Assembly (NCBI GenBank): GCA_963734965.1
Contig: CAVTJK010000004.1
Span: forward strand, 868,001 to 932,000
Length of the DNA stretch: 64,000 nucleotides
Direction of reading: 5' to 3'
Source: UBA4742 sp963734965
Lineage (GTDB): Bacteria; Actinomycetota; Acidimicrobiia; Acidimicrobiales; Acidimicrobilacustridaceae
Positions 26,856 through 35,856 of this stretch are shown here, one piece after another. Position 1 is the stretch's first letter. The number at the start of each line of letters is the position of its first letter. A program made the position numbers and the translations under genes. A model generated the notes under the pieces. That model searched no databases. It was not told where the DNA came from and saw nothing but the letters and a program-made list of their open reading frames with translations.

Positions 26856-26878
26856 GGCAAGCTGCGCGAGAAAAGTTG

Positions 26879-26910
26879 GGACTTCCATATAAAGAGGAGG
26901 TCCGATATGG
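26879..26910. promoter_or_regulatory. Inverted repeat overlapping TetR ribosome-binding site
   Basis: GGACTTCC and GGAGGTCC (one mismatch) are nine bases apart, and CCATAT/ATATGG overlap them. The second arm contains AGGAGG, six bases before ATG 26907. The spot is markedly AT-richer than its surroundings. It would suit autorepression by the TetR gene that starts here. Confidence 0.5.
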
Positions 26911-27547
26911 TTTCGGGGTGGCCACCCAGGAGCAGCGCAAGGCCGAGACCCGGCGCCGCCTGCTCGACGCCGCCGCCGTGCTGTTCTCCGAGCGGGGCAT
27001 CGACGCCGTGTCGATCGACACCGTCGCCGAGGCCGCCGACCGCTCGTCGGGCGCCGTGTACGCCCACTTCGGAGGCAAGGACGGTCTGCTGACCGCCCTG
27101 CTCGAGGAGCTGAAGAACGAGACGGCCGCGGTGATGGAGGCCGAGCTGTCGGTCGGAGACGACATCGACACGCAGTTGGCGGCGGCGTGGCGCACCTTCG
27201 CCGATCCCCCACCCGGTCCGGGCCGGGGGTGGATGTTGCTCGAGCACGAGCTCTGGCTCTACGCCGCTCGCCACGACGACGCCCGCGAGCGGCTGGCCCG
27301 GCGGTTCACCGCGGCCCGCACCCAGATCGCCGAGATGATGCAGCAGTGGGTCGACTCGGGCGATGCCGTGCTGCCGGCCGATCCCGACGAGGTGGGAACC
27401 CTGCTCGTCGCCCTGCTCGTCGGTCTCGAGATGCAGCACCGTGTCGATCCCGACGCCGTCGCCGATGCCACCGCCGTCACCGGCCTGCGCGCCGTCACCG
27501 GCTTCGGACAGCACACCCCCGCCCCCACCCGCTCCCCCAGGAGTTGA
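26907..27547 (+). CDS. TetR-family regulator upstream of a P450 (probable frame change)
   Basis: About 213 residues. The helix-turn-helix is RRRLLDAAAVLFSERGIDAVS to RSSGAVYAHFGGKDGL. AGAGGAGG six bases before ATG 26907 marks that as the real start, but its frame is lost after four codons. One more G in the GGGG run near 26915 would join MVSG to VATQEQRKAETRR. Otherwise GTG 26918 starts the protein without a well-placed ribosome-binding site. It ends three bases before the P450 gene, so the two are probably co-transcribed and autoregulated through the inverted repeat at 26879. Confidence 0.85.
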
Positions 27548-27549
27548 CC

Positions 27550-28773
27550 ATGAGCCTCGACGAGATCGATCTGCTGGCTGAGACCTGGAGCCACGAGGTG
27601 CCCCACGAGGCCTTCGACCTGCTCCGCGTGTCCGACCCGATCCACTGGCATCCCGAGCCGGACGGTCCCGGCTTCTGGGCCATCACCCGCCACGCCGACG
27701 TCCTGGCCGTGAGCCGCGATCCCGAGACGTACTCGTCCGAGCTCGGCGCCACCTTCATCGACACCCAGACCGACGAGGCCCTGGCCTCGATGCGCCTCAC
27801 GATCCTCAACATGGATCCGCCCAAGCACAACCGATACCGACGACTGGTGAGCAAGGGCTTCACCCCCCGAGTGGTGGCCCAGCTCGAGGAGCAGATCGAA
27901 CGGCGGGCCGTGCGCATCGTCGACGACGTGTGCGAGAAGGGCGAATGCGAGTTCGTCGAGGATGTGGCGGCCAAGCTGCCGCTCGAGATCATCTGCGAGA
28001 TGATCGGCCTGCCCGAGGCGGACTGGCAGCGCATGTTCGAGCTGAGCAACACCATGGTGGCCTTCGACGACCCGGAGTACCAGGCCTCGCCCGAGGTGGG
28101 CATGGCGGCGGCGATGGAGATCTTCGGCTACTGCGACGCCATCGCCGCCGAGCGGCGGGTCGCACCACGCGAGGATCTGATGACGGCGTTGGTGCAGGCC
28201 GAGCTGGATGGCGACCGACTCGACGACGTCGAGCTGAACCTCTTCTTCGTCACGCTGGTGGTGGCCGGCAACGAGACGACGCGCAACCTCATCACCCACG
28301 GCACAATGGCGCTCATCGATCATCCCGAACAGGCCGACCGGCTCCGCGCCGACCCCGAGCTGTACCCGAGCGCGGTCGAGGAGATGTTGCGCTGGGGGAC
28401 CTCGATCCACAACTTCCGGCGCACCGCCACCAAGGACACGACCCTCGGCGGTCAGACCATCAACGCCGGGGACAAGGTGGTCATGTACTACATGGCCGCC
28501 AACCGCGACCCCGAGGTCTTCACGGACCCCTACCGCTTCGACGTCGGGCGCACCCCGAACGATCACGTCGCCTTCGGCGGGGGCGGCGTGCACTTCTGCC
28601 TCGGAGCCAACCTGGCCCGCTCCGAGATCCGCAACATCACCCGCCAGGTCGTCGAGCGCATGCCCGACCTCGAGCTGGCCGGGCCGGTGCGCCGGCTCCG
28701 CAGCGACTTCGTCAACGGCGTCAAGGAGATGCCGGTCCGATTCACACCCACTCGCCGGTCCACGCCGGCCTGA
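27550..28773 (+). CDS. Cytochrome P450
   Basis: A complete 408-residue P450, start ATG 27550 after AGGAG. The oxygen-binding I-helix motif is AGNETT near residues 239-244. EEMLR gives the K-helix ExxR, and FGGGGVHFCLG carries the haem-ligand Cys at about 350. NMDPPKHNRYRRLV and the FGGGGVHFCLGANLAR wording resemble the CYP124/125/142 group that hydroxylates terminal methyls of sterols and branched lipids. Subfamily assignment is tentative. Redox partners are not nearby. It is directly downstream of a TetR gene. Confidence 0.92.
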   Translation: MSLDEIDLLAETWSHEVPHEAFDLLRVSDPIHWHPEPDGPGFWAITRHADVLAVSRDPETYSSELGATFIDTQTDEALASMRLTILNMDPPKHNRYRRLVSKGFTPRVVAQLEEQIERRAVRIVDDVCEKGECEFVEDVAAKLPLEIICEMIGLPEADWQRMFELSNTMVAFDDPEYQASPEVGMAAAMEIFGYCDAIAAERRVAPREDLMTALVQAELDGDRLDDVELNLFFVTLVVAGNETTRNLITHGTMALIDHPEQADRLRADPELYPSAVEEMLRWGTSIHNFRRTATKDTTLGGQTINAGDKVVMYYMAANRDPEVFTDPYRFDVGRTPNDHVAFGGGGVHFCLGANLARSEIRNITRQVVERMPDLELAGPVRRLRSDFVNGVKEMPVRFTPTRRSTPA

Positions 28774-28839
28774 CGATCCACCCTGTTCCTGCCGATCATC
28801 CGATCGACCTGACCTTCCGCCCACACCGAGGTAGCGACC

Positions 28840-29961
28840 ATGCACACCGATCTCTGCGACCAGCTCGGCATCGAGTTCCCGATCTTCGCCTTCACCCATT
28901 GCCGCGACGTCGTCGCCGCCGTGAGCAAGGCCGGAGGGTTCGGCGTGCTGGGTGCGGTCGGCTTCTCCCCCGAGCAACTCGAGATCGAGTGCAGCTGGAT
29001 CGACGAGCACGTGGGCGACAAGCCCTATGGCGTCGATGTCGTCATCCCCGGCAAGTACGAGGGTCAGGGCGGTGAGGAGGATCCCGAGAAGCTGGCCGAG
29101 ATGCTGCGCGAACTGGTGCCGGCCGGACACCTCCAGTTCGCCAAGAAGATCCTGGCCGACCACGGCGTGCCCGAGCTGCCCGACGAGGACTCGAACAGCC
29201 TCCGCCTGCTCGGCTGGACCGAGGCCACGGCCACGCCGCAGGTCGACGTCGCCCTCCAGCACCCCAAGTGCCGCCTCATCGCCAACGCCCTCGGCACGCC
29301 ACCCCCCGAGATCATCACCCACATCAAGGAGAGCGGACGCCTCGTCGCCGCGCTGTGCGGCTCGCCCTACCAGGCCCTCAAGCACAAGGAAGCCGGCATC
29401 GACATCGTGATCGCCCAGGGGGGCGAAGGCGGCGGCCACACCGGCGACGTCGGCTCGATCGTGCTGTGGCCCCAGATCGCGGCGGCCATCGCGCCGACGC
29501 CCATGCTGGCGGCCGGCGGAGTCGGGACCGGGCAGCAGATCGCCGCGGCACTGGCGCTAGGCGCGCAAGGCGTCTGGAGCGGGTCGCTGTGGCTCACCGT
29601 CGAGGAGGCCGACCTCCCGCCGGCGCAGAAGCAGCAGCTGCTCGATGCCACCAGCCGTGACACCGTTCGGTCGCGTTCGTTCACCGGCAAGCCGTGCCGC
29701 ATGATCCGCAGCGACTGGACCGACGCGTGGGAGGCGCCCGACGCTCCCGATCCCCTGCCCATGCCGCTGCAGTACATGGTCTCGGGCGATTGCGTGGCCC
29801 GAGGGACCCGCTATGCCGACAAGGCCACCAAGGTGATGTTCAATCCGGTCGGTCAGGTCGTGGGTCAGCTCAACACCGTCCGCAAGGCGCGCGACGTCGT
29901 GCAGGAGCTGGTCGAGGGCTACCTCGAGGCCACGGAACGACTCAACGCGCTGAACGGCTGA
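28840..29961 (+). CDS. Nitronate monooxygenase-family FMN protein
   Basis: A 373-residue TIM-barrel flavoprotein of the NMO/2-nitropropane dioxygenase family. FPIFAFTHCRDVVAAVSKAG at the N-terminus and the FMN-phosphate motif GGEGGGHTGDVGS near 193-205 are clear, with LAAGGVGTGQQIAAALALGA after it. Mycobacterial relatives are often annotated as oxidoreductases in lipid clusters and need not oxidise nitronates. It is distinct from the IpdC-like paralogue at 31384. It lies 66 bases after the P450 on the same strand; it may share its transcript. Confidence 0.88.
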   Translation: MHTDLCDQLGIEFPIFAFTHCRDVVAAVSKAGGFGVLGAVGFSPEQLEIECSWIDEHVGDKPYGVDVVIPGKYEGQGGEEDPEKLAEMLRELVPAGHLQFAKKILADHGVPELPDEDSNSLRLLGWTEATATPQVDVALQHPKCRLIANALGTPPPEIITHIKESGRLVAALCGSPYQALKHKEAGIDIVIAQGGEGGGHTGDVGSIVLWPQIAAAIAPTPMLAAGGVGTGQQIAAALALGAQGVWSGSLWLTVEEADLPPAQKQQLLDATSRDTVRSRSFTGKPCRMIRSDWTDAWEAPDAPDPLPMPLQYMVSGDCVARGTRYADKATKVMFNPVGQVVGQLNTVRKARDVVQELVEGYLEATERLNALNG

Positions 29962-30010
29962 CCCGGTGAGTCGGCGGAGCACGCGGGTCGCGCTGCACTA
30001 GCGTCGTGTC

Positions 30011-30742
30011 GTGCTGAAACGCGAGCCGGTGGCGCCGACTCTGGCCAACCGGGTTCGGGGCCGGATCATGATCGGCGCGGGCGAAGTCGTCCGCTGGGGA
30101 TGGGCCCAGGTCGTCTCGGTGGGAGCCATCGGCCCGAGGTCGAGAGCGGCCCGGCGCTTCGGCTCGTTCGGCGCCAGCAGCGTGATCTGCTTCCCCAGCC
30201 AGACCCTCGTCAACGAGCACTCGATCCACATCGGCGCCCAGACGATGATCGCCCCCGACGTCGCGCTGTCCGCGGGCTGGGGCCCGGGTCATCCCAACCT
30301 GCCCGAGCGGGTCGTGACCATCGGCGATCGGTGCCTCATCGGTCGGGGCAGCAGTGTGATCGGTCACCGGTCGATCGAGATCGGCGACGACGTGTGGACC
30401 GGTCACAACGTCTACATCACCGACATGAACCACGGCTACGCCGACATCGACCTGCCCATCTCGGTGCAGAACCAACCCGAGGATCCGGTGACGATCGGCG
30501 ACGGCTCGTGGCTCGGCCACGGCACGGTCGTGTTGCCCGGTGCTCACATCGGGCGTCACGTCGTGATCGGTGCCAACAGCGTGGTGACCGGCGACATCCC
30601 CGACTACAGCGTGGCCGTCGGCGCGCCGGCACGGGTGATCCGCCGCCACGATCCCGAGCGAGGCTGGATCGACGCCAGCGGCGAGCAGACGTCACCGACC
30701 GATGCCCCGACGCGCCCGCCGATCACCCTCGTCGCCGACTGA
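30011..30742 (+). CDS. Left-handed beta-helix acyltransferase
   Basis: A 243-residue hexapeptide-repeat (LbH) acyltransferase starting at GTG 30011. Repeats such as IGAQTMIAPDV, IGDRCLIGRGSSVIG and IGRHVVIGANSVV form the coils. DMNHGY near 138-143 contains the catalytic histidine found in WbbJ/maltose O-acetyltransferase-type enzymes. It probably transfers an acetyl or short acyl group to a sugar. The C-terminal 30 residues are Pro/Thr-rich and disordered. No surface-polysaccharide genes adjoin it. Confidence 0.87.
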   Translation: MLKREPVAPTLANRVRGRIMIGAGEVVRWGWAQVVSVGAIGPRSRAARRFGSFGASSVICFPSQTLVNEHSIHIGAQTMIAPDVALSAGWGPGHPNLPERVVTIGDRCLIGRGSSVIGHRSIEIGDDVWTGHNVYITDMNHGYADIDLPISVQNQPEDPVTIGDGSWLGHGTVVLPGAHIGRHVVIGANSVVTGDIPDYSVAVGAPARVIRRHDPERGWIDASGEQTSPTDAPTRPPITLVAD

Positions 30743-30870
30743 GCGCGCCACCGCTCGCCACGATCGGTCGTAAATCGCTTGCCCTCGACTGACGTGGATG
30801 CTGCGATGACAGCCGCCGTCGCCCGACGGCGCACTGACTCGGGTGACCAGCCCGCTCTCGGAGGTGACCG

Positions 30871-30918
30871 ATGACCGTGAACGTCGAAGCGTTCACGTCG
30901 CGCTGTCCGAACGGGTGA
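30871..30918 (+). other. Possible 15-codon leader ORF containing a hairpin
   Basis: GGAGG is seven bases before ATG 30871 (spacer TGACCG). The frame encodes MTVNVEAFTSRCPNG and stops. Inside it, GTGAACG and CGTTCAC (30876-30895) form perfect seven-base arms. It sits in the 253-base gap before the RNHCP gene and could be a leader or operator. I see nothing else in the gap. Confidence 0.3.
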
Positions 30919-30995
30919 GCCGGCCTGAGGTGATGCTCAGAGGTTGACCTCGAGCGCGACGTCGTTCCTTCAGAACACGTCCCGGAGGTCTTCCC

Positions 30996-31371
30996 TTGTC
31001 ACGCGACCAGCGCTCGCGTTCGACGCGCCAGCGTCGCCAGTTCGTTCCGATGTCGCCATTGCGGTCTCGACGTGTCGCTCGACGCGCCGGGCACCGCCCA
31101 CCGCAACCACTGCCCCAACTGCCTGTGGAGCCGCCACCTCGACGACGATCACCCCGGTGATCGCGACGCCGACTGCGGCTCGGCCATGGAACCGATCGCC
31201 GTGTCGGTTCGCGGCGACGGCGAGTGGGTCCTCGTCCATCGCTGCACCGGATGCGGCGAGGTCCATCTCAACCGCACCGCCGGCGACGACCAACCGCTCC
31301 TGCTGGTGCAGCTGGCCGTCCGACCGTTGGCCCAGACGCCGTTCCCGCTCGAACTGATCACTCGGTGGTGA
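30996..31371 (+). CDS. RNHCP-domain zinc-ribbon protein (one frame change)
   Basis: About 125 residues once the frame is repaired. TTG 30996 has GGAGG seven bases upstream and opens MSRDQRSRSTRQRRQFV, a basic tail. Removing one T near 31046 leads into RCRHCGLDVSL, the first CxxC, and then TAHRNHCPNCLWSRH, the family's namesake RNHCP motif. HRCTGCGEVHLNR carries a further CxxC. Without the repair only residues from GTG 31072 would be annotated, losing the first zinc-binding pair. RNHCP proteins are small and uncharacterised, probably nucleic-acid or translation related. It converges on ipdC. Confidence 0.82.
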
Positions 31372-31383
31372 ACGCGGCTGGGG

Positions 31384-32442
31384 TCAGCGGGCGAGTTGAT
31401 CGAGCGTGGTCGTGGCCTCGGCCATGATCCGCTCGATCAGCTCGGCGACGGTCGGCAGCTCGTCGATGACGCCGATGCCCTGACCGGTCGGCAGGATGCC
31501 CACCTCGGGCCGGCCGTCGACCATGCTCGCCTTGATCAGCATGGGGGCGTTGGCCGCCATGGCCAGCTGGCTCCACGTCAGATCCTGGTTCCGCTTCATG
31601 GCCAGGCCCTCGGTCAGCAGGTCTCGATAGGACGTCGAGGTGAGCTTGCGGAACTCGAGGGCGCGGCGCACCGCTTTGGGCAGCCGCGTGACGAGCGACG
31701 CCTTCTCGATCTCGTCCACGACATCGGTGCGCACGACGCGCTGGGGGTAGCCGTCGATGGCCGTCGTCACCACGGTGTCGGTCACCGACTTGGTCAGGTA
31801 GACCTGCTTGACCGCATCGGGCACCGTCGAGTCCTTGGTCAACAAGAAGCGAGTCCCCATGGCGATGCCGCTCGCCCCCCAGGCCAGCGCGGCGACGAGC
31901 CCCCGCCCGTCGGTGAAGCCGCCGGCGCCGAGCACCGGGATGTCGACGGTGTCCACGACCTGGGGCAGCAGCAGCGACGTGGGCACGACGCCCGTGTGGC
32001 CTCCGCCCTCGGCGCCCTGGGCGATGACGGCGTCGACGCCCCACTCGGCGACCTTCTCGGCGTGACGGCGAGCGCCGACCGTCGGCATGGTCACCACGCC
32101 GGCGTCCTTGAGCTTGGCGATCACGTCGCGACTCGGTGCCTGGGCGAACGAGGCGACACGAACGCCTTCGCGGATCAGCAGGTCGAGGCGCGCCGAGATG
32201 TCGGGCTGGTCGGCCCGCAGGTTGACGCCGAACGGCTTGTCGGTGCGCGTCTTGACCTCGGCGATGGCGCGAGCCAGCTCGTCGTAGGTCATCGTGGCCG
32301 AGGCCAGGATCCCGAGGCCTCCCGCCGCGCTGGTGGCCGAGGTCAGGCGGGCGCCGGCCACCCAGCCCATCCCGGTCTGCACGATGGGGAACTCGACGCC
32401 GAACAGCTCGCACACCCGTGTGTGCAGCGCGGCGTGCGTCAT
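31384..32442 (-). CDS. ipdC: IpdC-like FMN oxidoreductase, steroid C/D-ring degradation
   Basis: A 352-residue NMO-family flavoprotein from ATG 32442. FPIVQTGMGWVAGARL begins it, QGAEGGGHTG (about 142-151) binds FMN phosphate, and GGFTDGRGLVAALAWGASG follows. Its place as the last gene of an echA20-ipdA-ipdB-ipdC operon matches M. tuberculosis Rv3550-Rv3553, where IpdC acts on HIP-CoA pathway intermediates before ring opening. It overlaps ipdB by four bases. Identification rests on both sequence and context. Confidence 0.9.
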   Translation of the reverse strand: MTHAALHTRVCELFGVEFPIVQTGMGWVAGARLTSATSAAGGLGILASATMTYDELARAIAEVKTRTDKPFGVNLRADQPDISARLDLLIREGVRVASFAQAPSRDVIAKLKDAGVVTMPTVGARRHAEKVAEWGVDAVIAQGAEGGGHTGVVPTSLLLPQVVDTVDIPVLGAGGFTDGRGLVAALAWGASGIAMGTRFLLTKDSTVPDAVKQVYLTKSVTDTVVTTAIDGYPQRVVRTDVVDEIEKASLVTRLPKAVRRALEFRKLTSTSYRDLLTEGLAMKRNQDLTWSQLAMAANAPMLIKASMVDGRPEVGILPTGQGIGVIDELPTVAELIERIMAEATTTLDQLAR

Positions 32443-33197
32443 CCGCGCACCTCGGACTTGCGGGTGTCGTTGGGATCGATGACGTCGCGGATCAGGTGCA
32501 GCTCGTCGTCGGTCGGCTGACGACTCTCGTCGAAGTCGTCGATCACCAATTCGAACCCGGTGGCCTCGACGACCTGCTCGACCGTGACACCGGGATGCAC
32601 CGAGCGCAGGCGCATCCGGCGGTCGGGGGTCTCGAAGTCGAAGGTGCCCAGGTTGGTCACGACCCGGCGGATGTCGTGGAAGCGCGACGCGACAGGACCG
32701 AGCTCGGCCGCCCGGTCGTAGCCCACTCCGCACACGACGTCGACGTGGTCGACGAACACCTTGGGCGTGTGGTTCGGGATGAAGTACGACGTCGTGTGGT
32801 TGATCGTGTTGCCCGGCGCGCCTCGAAAGCCGAGCAGCTGAGCCTTGGGCCGATGCCAGTCACCGATGCACGCGAAGTTCTGGTTGCCGTAGGGATCCAT
32901 CTGGCTGGCCCCCATCATCACGTGGCGCTTGCCGTTCCAAAGCACGCTGAACATCTGCGGGTAGGGGTTCCACGCTTCGACCACGACCTCGGGATCGGTC
33001 ACTCCGACCGGAACCGGGTTGGCCGCGAACATGGCGAAGGCGTCGGTCATCACCAGATGGGGCTCGAAGCTCTCTCGGGCCAGGCGTCCCCCGATCATCG
33101 GGATCGTCCCGATCGGATTGCACAGCCGCTCGCCGTCGCCGCGGAAGCACTCGGCCACCGCGACCACGCACACCTCATCTCGCGTCGCGTCGCTCAT
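32439..33197 (-). CDS. ipdB: IpdB, beta subunit of ring-C-opening CoA hydrolase
   Basis: A 252-residue class I CoA-transferase-fold protein. FRGDGERLCNPIGTIPMIGGRLA near the N-terminus, VEAWNPYPQMFSVLWNGKRHVMMGASQMDPYGNQN in the middle and RRVVTNLGTFDF late are typical of the IpdB branch. With IpdA it hydrolyses the carbocycle of COCHEA-CoA, opening the last steroid ring; it is not a true CoA transferase. Overlaps of four bases with ipdA and ipdC indicate translational coupling and subunit stoichiometry. Confidence 0.92.
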   Translation of the reverse strand: MSDATRDEVCVVAVAECFRGDGERLCNPIGTIPMIGGRLARESFEPHLVMTDAFAMFAANPVPVGVTDPEVVVEAWNPYPQMFSVLWNGKRHVMMGASQMDPYGNQNFACIGDWHRPKAQLLGFRGAPGNTINHTTSYFIPNHTPKVFVDHVDVVCGVGYDRAAELGPVASRFHDIRRVVTNLGTFDFETPDRRMRLRSVHPGVTVEQVVEATGFELVIDDFDESRQPTDDELHLIRDVIDPNDTRKSEVRG

Positions 33198-34063
33198 GAT
33201 CTGTTCCCGACTGCTTGCTGGTAGCCCTGCTCGTCGTGGTCGAGGTAGGTCGCCTTGAACGCGGCCCAGTTGTCGGGGGCGCCTGCGGTCGCCGCGTACT
33301 CGCGTTGGAAAGCCTCATCTCGGGCGTAGTCGGGGGGGCATTCGGTGAAGTGGGCCCCGTTGGGTGCCTCGACGACACCGGTGACCATGAGCCGGCTGAT
33401 GCGTTGGGTGTGGAACGACCCTTCCTGGGCCAGGTCCTCAGTCGCCACGATCCGCTCCGTCGACAGGAACGTCTTGGTCGCGGCCATAGCCATGAGATCG
33501 TCCATGTAGAGGTCGGGGCCGAGGAACTGGGCGTTGCCGCCCTGATCGGCGCGGTTCATGTGGATGAGGGCGACGTCCAGCTCGAGGGCCGGCATGGCCA
33601 CCAGCTCCTCTCCGTCGCCGCCGTCGGGACCCGGATAGGGCGAGCGCACCGTCTTGATCTCGGGCATCACCCGCAACAGATCAGAGCCGAGCCCGGCCCG
33701 CGTGGGCAGGAAGGGCAACCGCCAGGCCGCCGCCTGCAGGCCGAGCAGCATCATCCCCTCGTCGAGCTCCATGGCTTCGACGGCGCCGGTCTGGCGGGCG
33801 ATGCGGAAGTGCGGTTCGAGCGGGATGGTGTCGAGCGAGACGAATCCGTACACGGCCTTGCGCACCTTGCCCGCCGCGCACAGCAGACCGATGTCGGGTC
33901 CGCCGTAGCTGACGATGGTCAGGTCCGTGAGCGGTGAGCGCAGGATGGCGCGCACCAGCGACATCGGTTTGCGGCGCGAGGCCCAGCCGCCGATCCCGAT
34001 GGTCATGCCGTCGCGGAGCTCGGCCACCACGTCGTCGTGGGTCAACCGCTTGTCAGGAATCAC
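33194..34063 (-). CDS. ipdA: IpdA, alpha subunit of ring-C-opening CoA hydrolase
   Basis: A 289-residue CoA-transferase-fold protein. The N-terminus PDKRLTHDDVVAELRDGMTIGIGGW and RRKPMSLVRAILRS are close to mycobacterial IpdA as I recall it, as are YGGPDIGLLCAAGKVRK and QAAAWRLPFLPTRAGLGSD. It pairs with IpdB to hydrolyse COCHEA-CoA in cholesterol and other steroid degradation. It is coupled to echA20 and ipdB by four-base overlaps. The gene is intact. Confidence 0.93.
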   Translation of the reverse strand: MIPDKRLTHDDVVAELRDGMTIGIGGWASRRKPMSLVRAILRSPLTDLTIVSYGGPDIGLLCAAGKVRKAVYGFVSLDTIPLEPHFRIARQTGAVEAMELDEGMMLLGLQAAAWRLPFLPTRAGLGSDLLRVMPEIKTVRSPYPGPDGGDGEELVAMPALELDVALIHMNRADQGGNAQFLGPDLYMDDLMAMAATKTFLSTERIVATEDLAQEGSFHTQRISRLMVTGVVEAPNGAHFTECPPDYARDEAFQREYAATAGAPDNWAAFKATYLDHDEQGYQQAVGNRS

Positions 34064-34818
34064 TTCTCGAACTCCGCATCGCGCTTGTCGACGAAGGCGT
34101 CGCGCGCTTCGTCGCTGACACCGGACAGGTTGAGCTCGAAGGTGAACCCCTGCTCGAAGCGGTAGCTGCGCTTGACGTCGACCGGGTCGATGCCGTTGAG
34201 CGACTCCTTGGCCGCCCGGATCACCGTCGGGCTCTTCTCGGCGATCTGCCCCGCGATCCGCAGCGCCGCGTCTCGCAGCTGGTCGCGCTCGACCACCTCG
34301 AGCACCGATCCGTAGTGGTGCAGCTCGGCGGCGGTGGCCGTCGCCGACGTGTAGACCATGGCGCGCATCTTGTGCTGAGGGACCAGCCGAGCCAGGTGGG
34401 TCGCCGCGCCGAGGGCGCCCCGGTCGACCTCAGGCAGTCCGAAGGTGGCATCGGTCGAGGCCATGATCACATCGGCGTTGCCGACCAGCCCGATCCCCCC
34501 GCCGAGGCAGTAGCCATGGACCGCGGCGATGACCGGCACCGCGCACTCGTACACCGCGGCGAAGGCGGCGTAGCAGCCCCGGTTGGCGCCGATCAGGGCC
34601 TCGTAGCCCTCGGTGGCCTGCATCTCCTTGATGTCGACGCCGGCGTTGAAGCCCCGACCCTCAGCTCGCAGGACGAGGACGCGGACCGCCGGATCGTTCC
34701 CGAGCGAGCGCACGATCTCGGCCAGGTCGAACCAGCCGGCCACGCTCAGGGCGTTGACCGGCGGGTTGTCCATGACCACCTCGGCGATGCCCTCGGTGAT
34801 CGTGTGCGTGGTTGGCAT
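34060..34818 (-). CDS. echA20: EchA20-like crotonase, steroid D-ring hydrolase
   Basis: A 252-residue crotonase-fold enzyme. The oxyanion-hole segments are FNAGVDIKEMQ near 57 and HGYCLGGGIGL near 99. EchA20 opens ring D of HIEC-CoA hydrolytically, just before IpdAB opens ring C. The gene is first in the operon with ipdA, ipdB and ipdC, the same order as in M. tuberculosis. CTGATGACTCGTCAG lies 20 bases upstream of the ATG. On sequence alone it could be any crotonase; the operon makes EchA20 likely. Confidence 0.9.
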   Translation of the reverse strand: MPTTHTITEGIAEVVMDNPPVNALSVAGWFDLAEIVRSLGNDPAVRVLVLRAEGRGFNAGVDIKEMQATEGYEALIGANRGCYAAFAAVYECAVPVIAAVHGYCLGGGIGLVGNADVIMASTDATFGLPEVDRGALGAATHLARLVPQHKMRAMVYTSATATAAELHHYGSVLEVVERDQLRDAALRIAGQIAEKSPTVIRAAKESLNGIDPVDVKRSYRFEQGFTFELNLSGVSDEARDAFVDKRDAEFEK

Positions 34819-34838
34819 GCCGTCCCCCGGGCCGAAAT

Positions 34839-34853
34839 CTGATGACTCGTCAG
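34839..34853. promoter_or_regulatory. CTGACGnnnCGTCAG-type operator before echA20
   Basis: CTGATGACTCGTCAG differs from the perfect palindrome by one base in the left arm. It lies 20 bases before the echA20 ATG, in the echA20/SDR divergent intergenic region. Confidence 0.65.
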
Positions 34854-35016
34854 ATTAGGTCGGACTCGCCGGCCCCGGCGAACCGCGCCCGACGGTCAGA
34901 GTGGATGGCTGACCACCGCGGCGGTGGTCGACGACCCAACCCAGCGTGACCCGCGGCCGAAGGCCGCGATCCGCGCCACGCTCTCCAGCCGATCGGACGT
35001 CGGGTAGCGTGCCGCC

Positions 35017-35807
35017 GTGGCCGAGTCGTCCGATCCTCTCGACTTCGCGGGCCGGACCGTCCTGGTCACCGGCGGGACCAAAGGTGTCGGCCGAGGGATC
35101 GCCGAACGATTCCTCGAGCTCGGCGCCACGGTGGTGATCACGGCGCGGAGCGAACCGGCCGAGGCCGTGACGGCCGGGGACGCCCGGGCGAGCTTCGTCG
35201 CTGCCGATCTGCGCGATCCCGATCAAGCGGCGGCCGCGGTCGAGCGGGCCATCGAGCTCGGCGGCGGTCGCATCGACACGGTGATCAACAACGCCGGGGG
35301 CGCGCCCCCGCCGATGCGGCCACCGCGTCGCCCCGGTTCACCGAGGCCATCGTCCGCCTCAACCTCCTCGCTCCCCTGCACGTGGCCCAACGCGCCAACG
35401 CGGCGATGCAGACCCAGCCCGACGGAGGCGCCATCGTCAACATCGGCAGCGTGAGCGGACTGCGACCCTCGCCGGGCGCGGCGGCGTACGGCGCGGCCAA
35501 AGCTGGCCTGGCCAACCTGACCACGACGCTGGCCGTCGAATGGGCCCCCAAGGTCCGGGTCAACCTCGTGACCGGTGGCCTGATAGCCACCGAGCAGGCC
35601 GAGCTGTTCTACGGCGACGCCGAGGGCCAGGCCCGGGTCGCGGCCACGGTACCGATGAGACGGCTGGCCACCCCTCGAGACATCGCCGATGCCTGCGCCT
35701 TCCTGGCCTCACCGCTGGCCTCGTATGTGGCGGGCGCCAACCTGGTGGTGCACGGCGGCGGCGAGCGTCCCGCCTTCCTCGATGCCGCCGCCGAGCCGGA
35801 CACGTGA
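35017..35807 (+). CDS. SDR divergent from echA20 (one frame change)
   Basis: About 263 residues from GTG 35017. VLVTGGTKGVGRGIAERFLE near 15, NNAGGAPP near 90 and YGAAKAGLANL are the SDR landmarks; the end VVHGGGERPAFL is distinctive. In M. tuberculosis SDR genes Rv3548c/Rv3549c occupy the same divergent position beside echA20, so a role in HIP-CoA degradation is likely. The frame changes in a run of five C at 35307-35311; one more C restores GAPPADAATASPRFTEA. Confidence 0.85.
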
Positions 35808-35856
35808 GCGAAACGAGCGGAGTCGCCAACGGGTGGGGGTGCGGTAGACAGAAGCG

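Noticed and set aside
27259..29439. A 726-residue open frame on the minus strand
   Set aside because: It lies antisense to the complete P450, the NMO-family gene and the TetR gene, all with strong motifs. Long antisense frames are expected at this G+C content.
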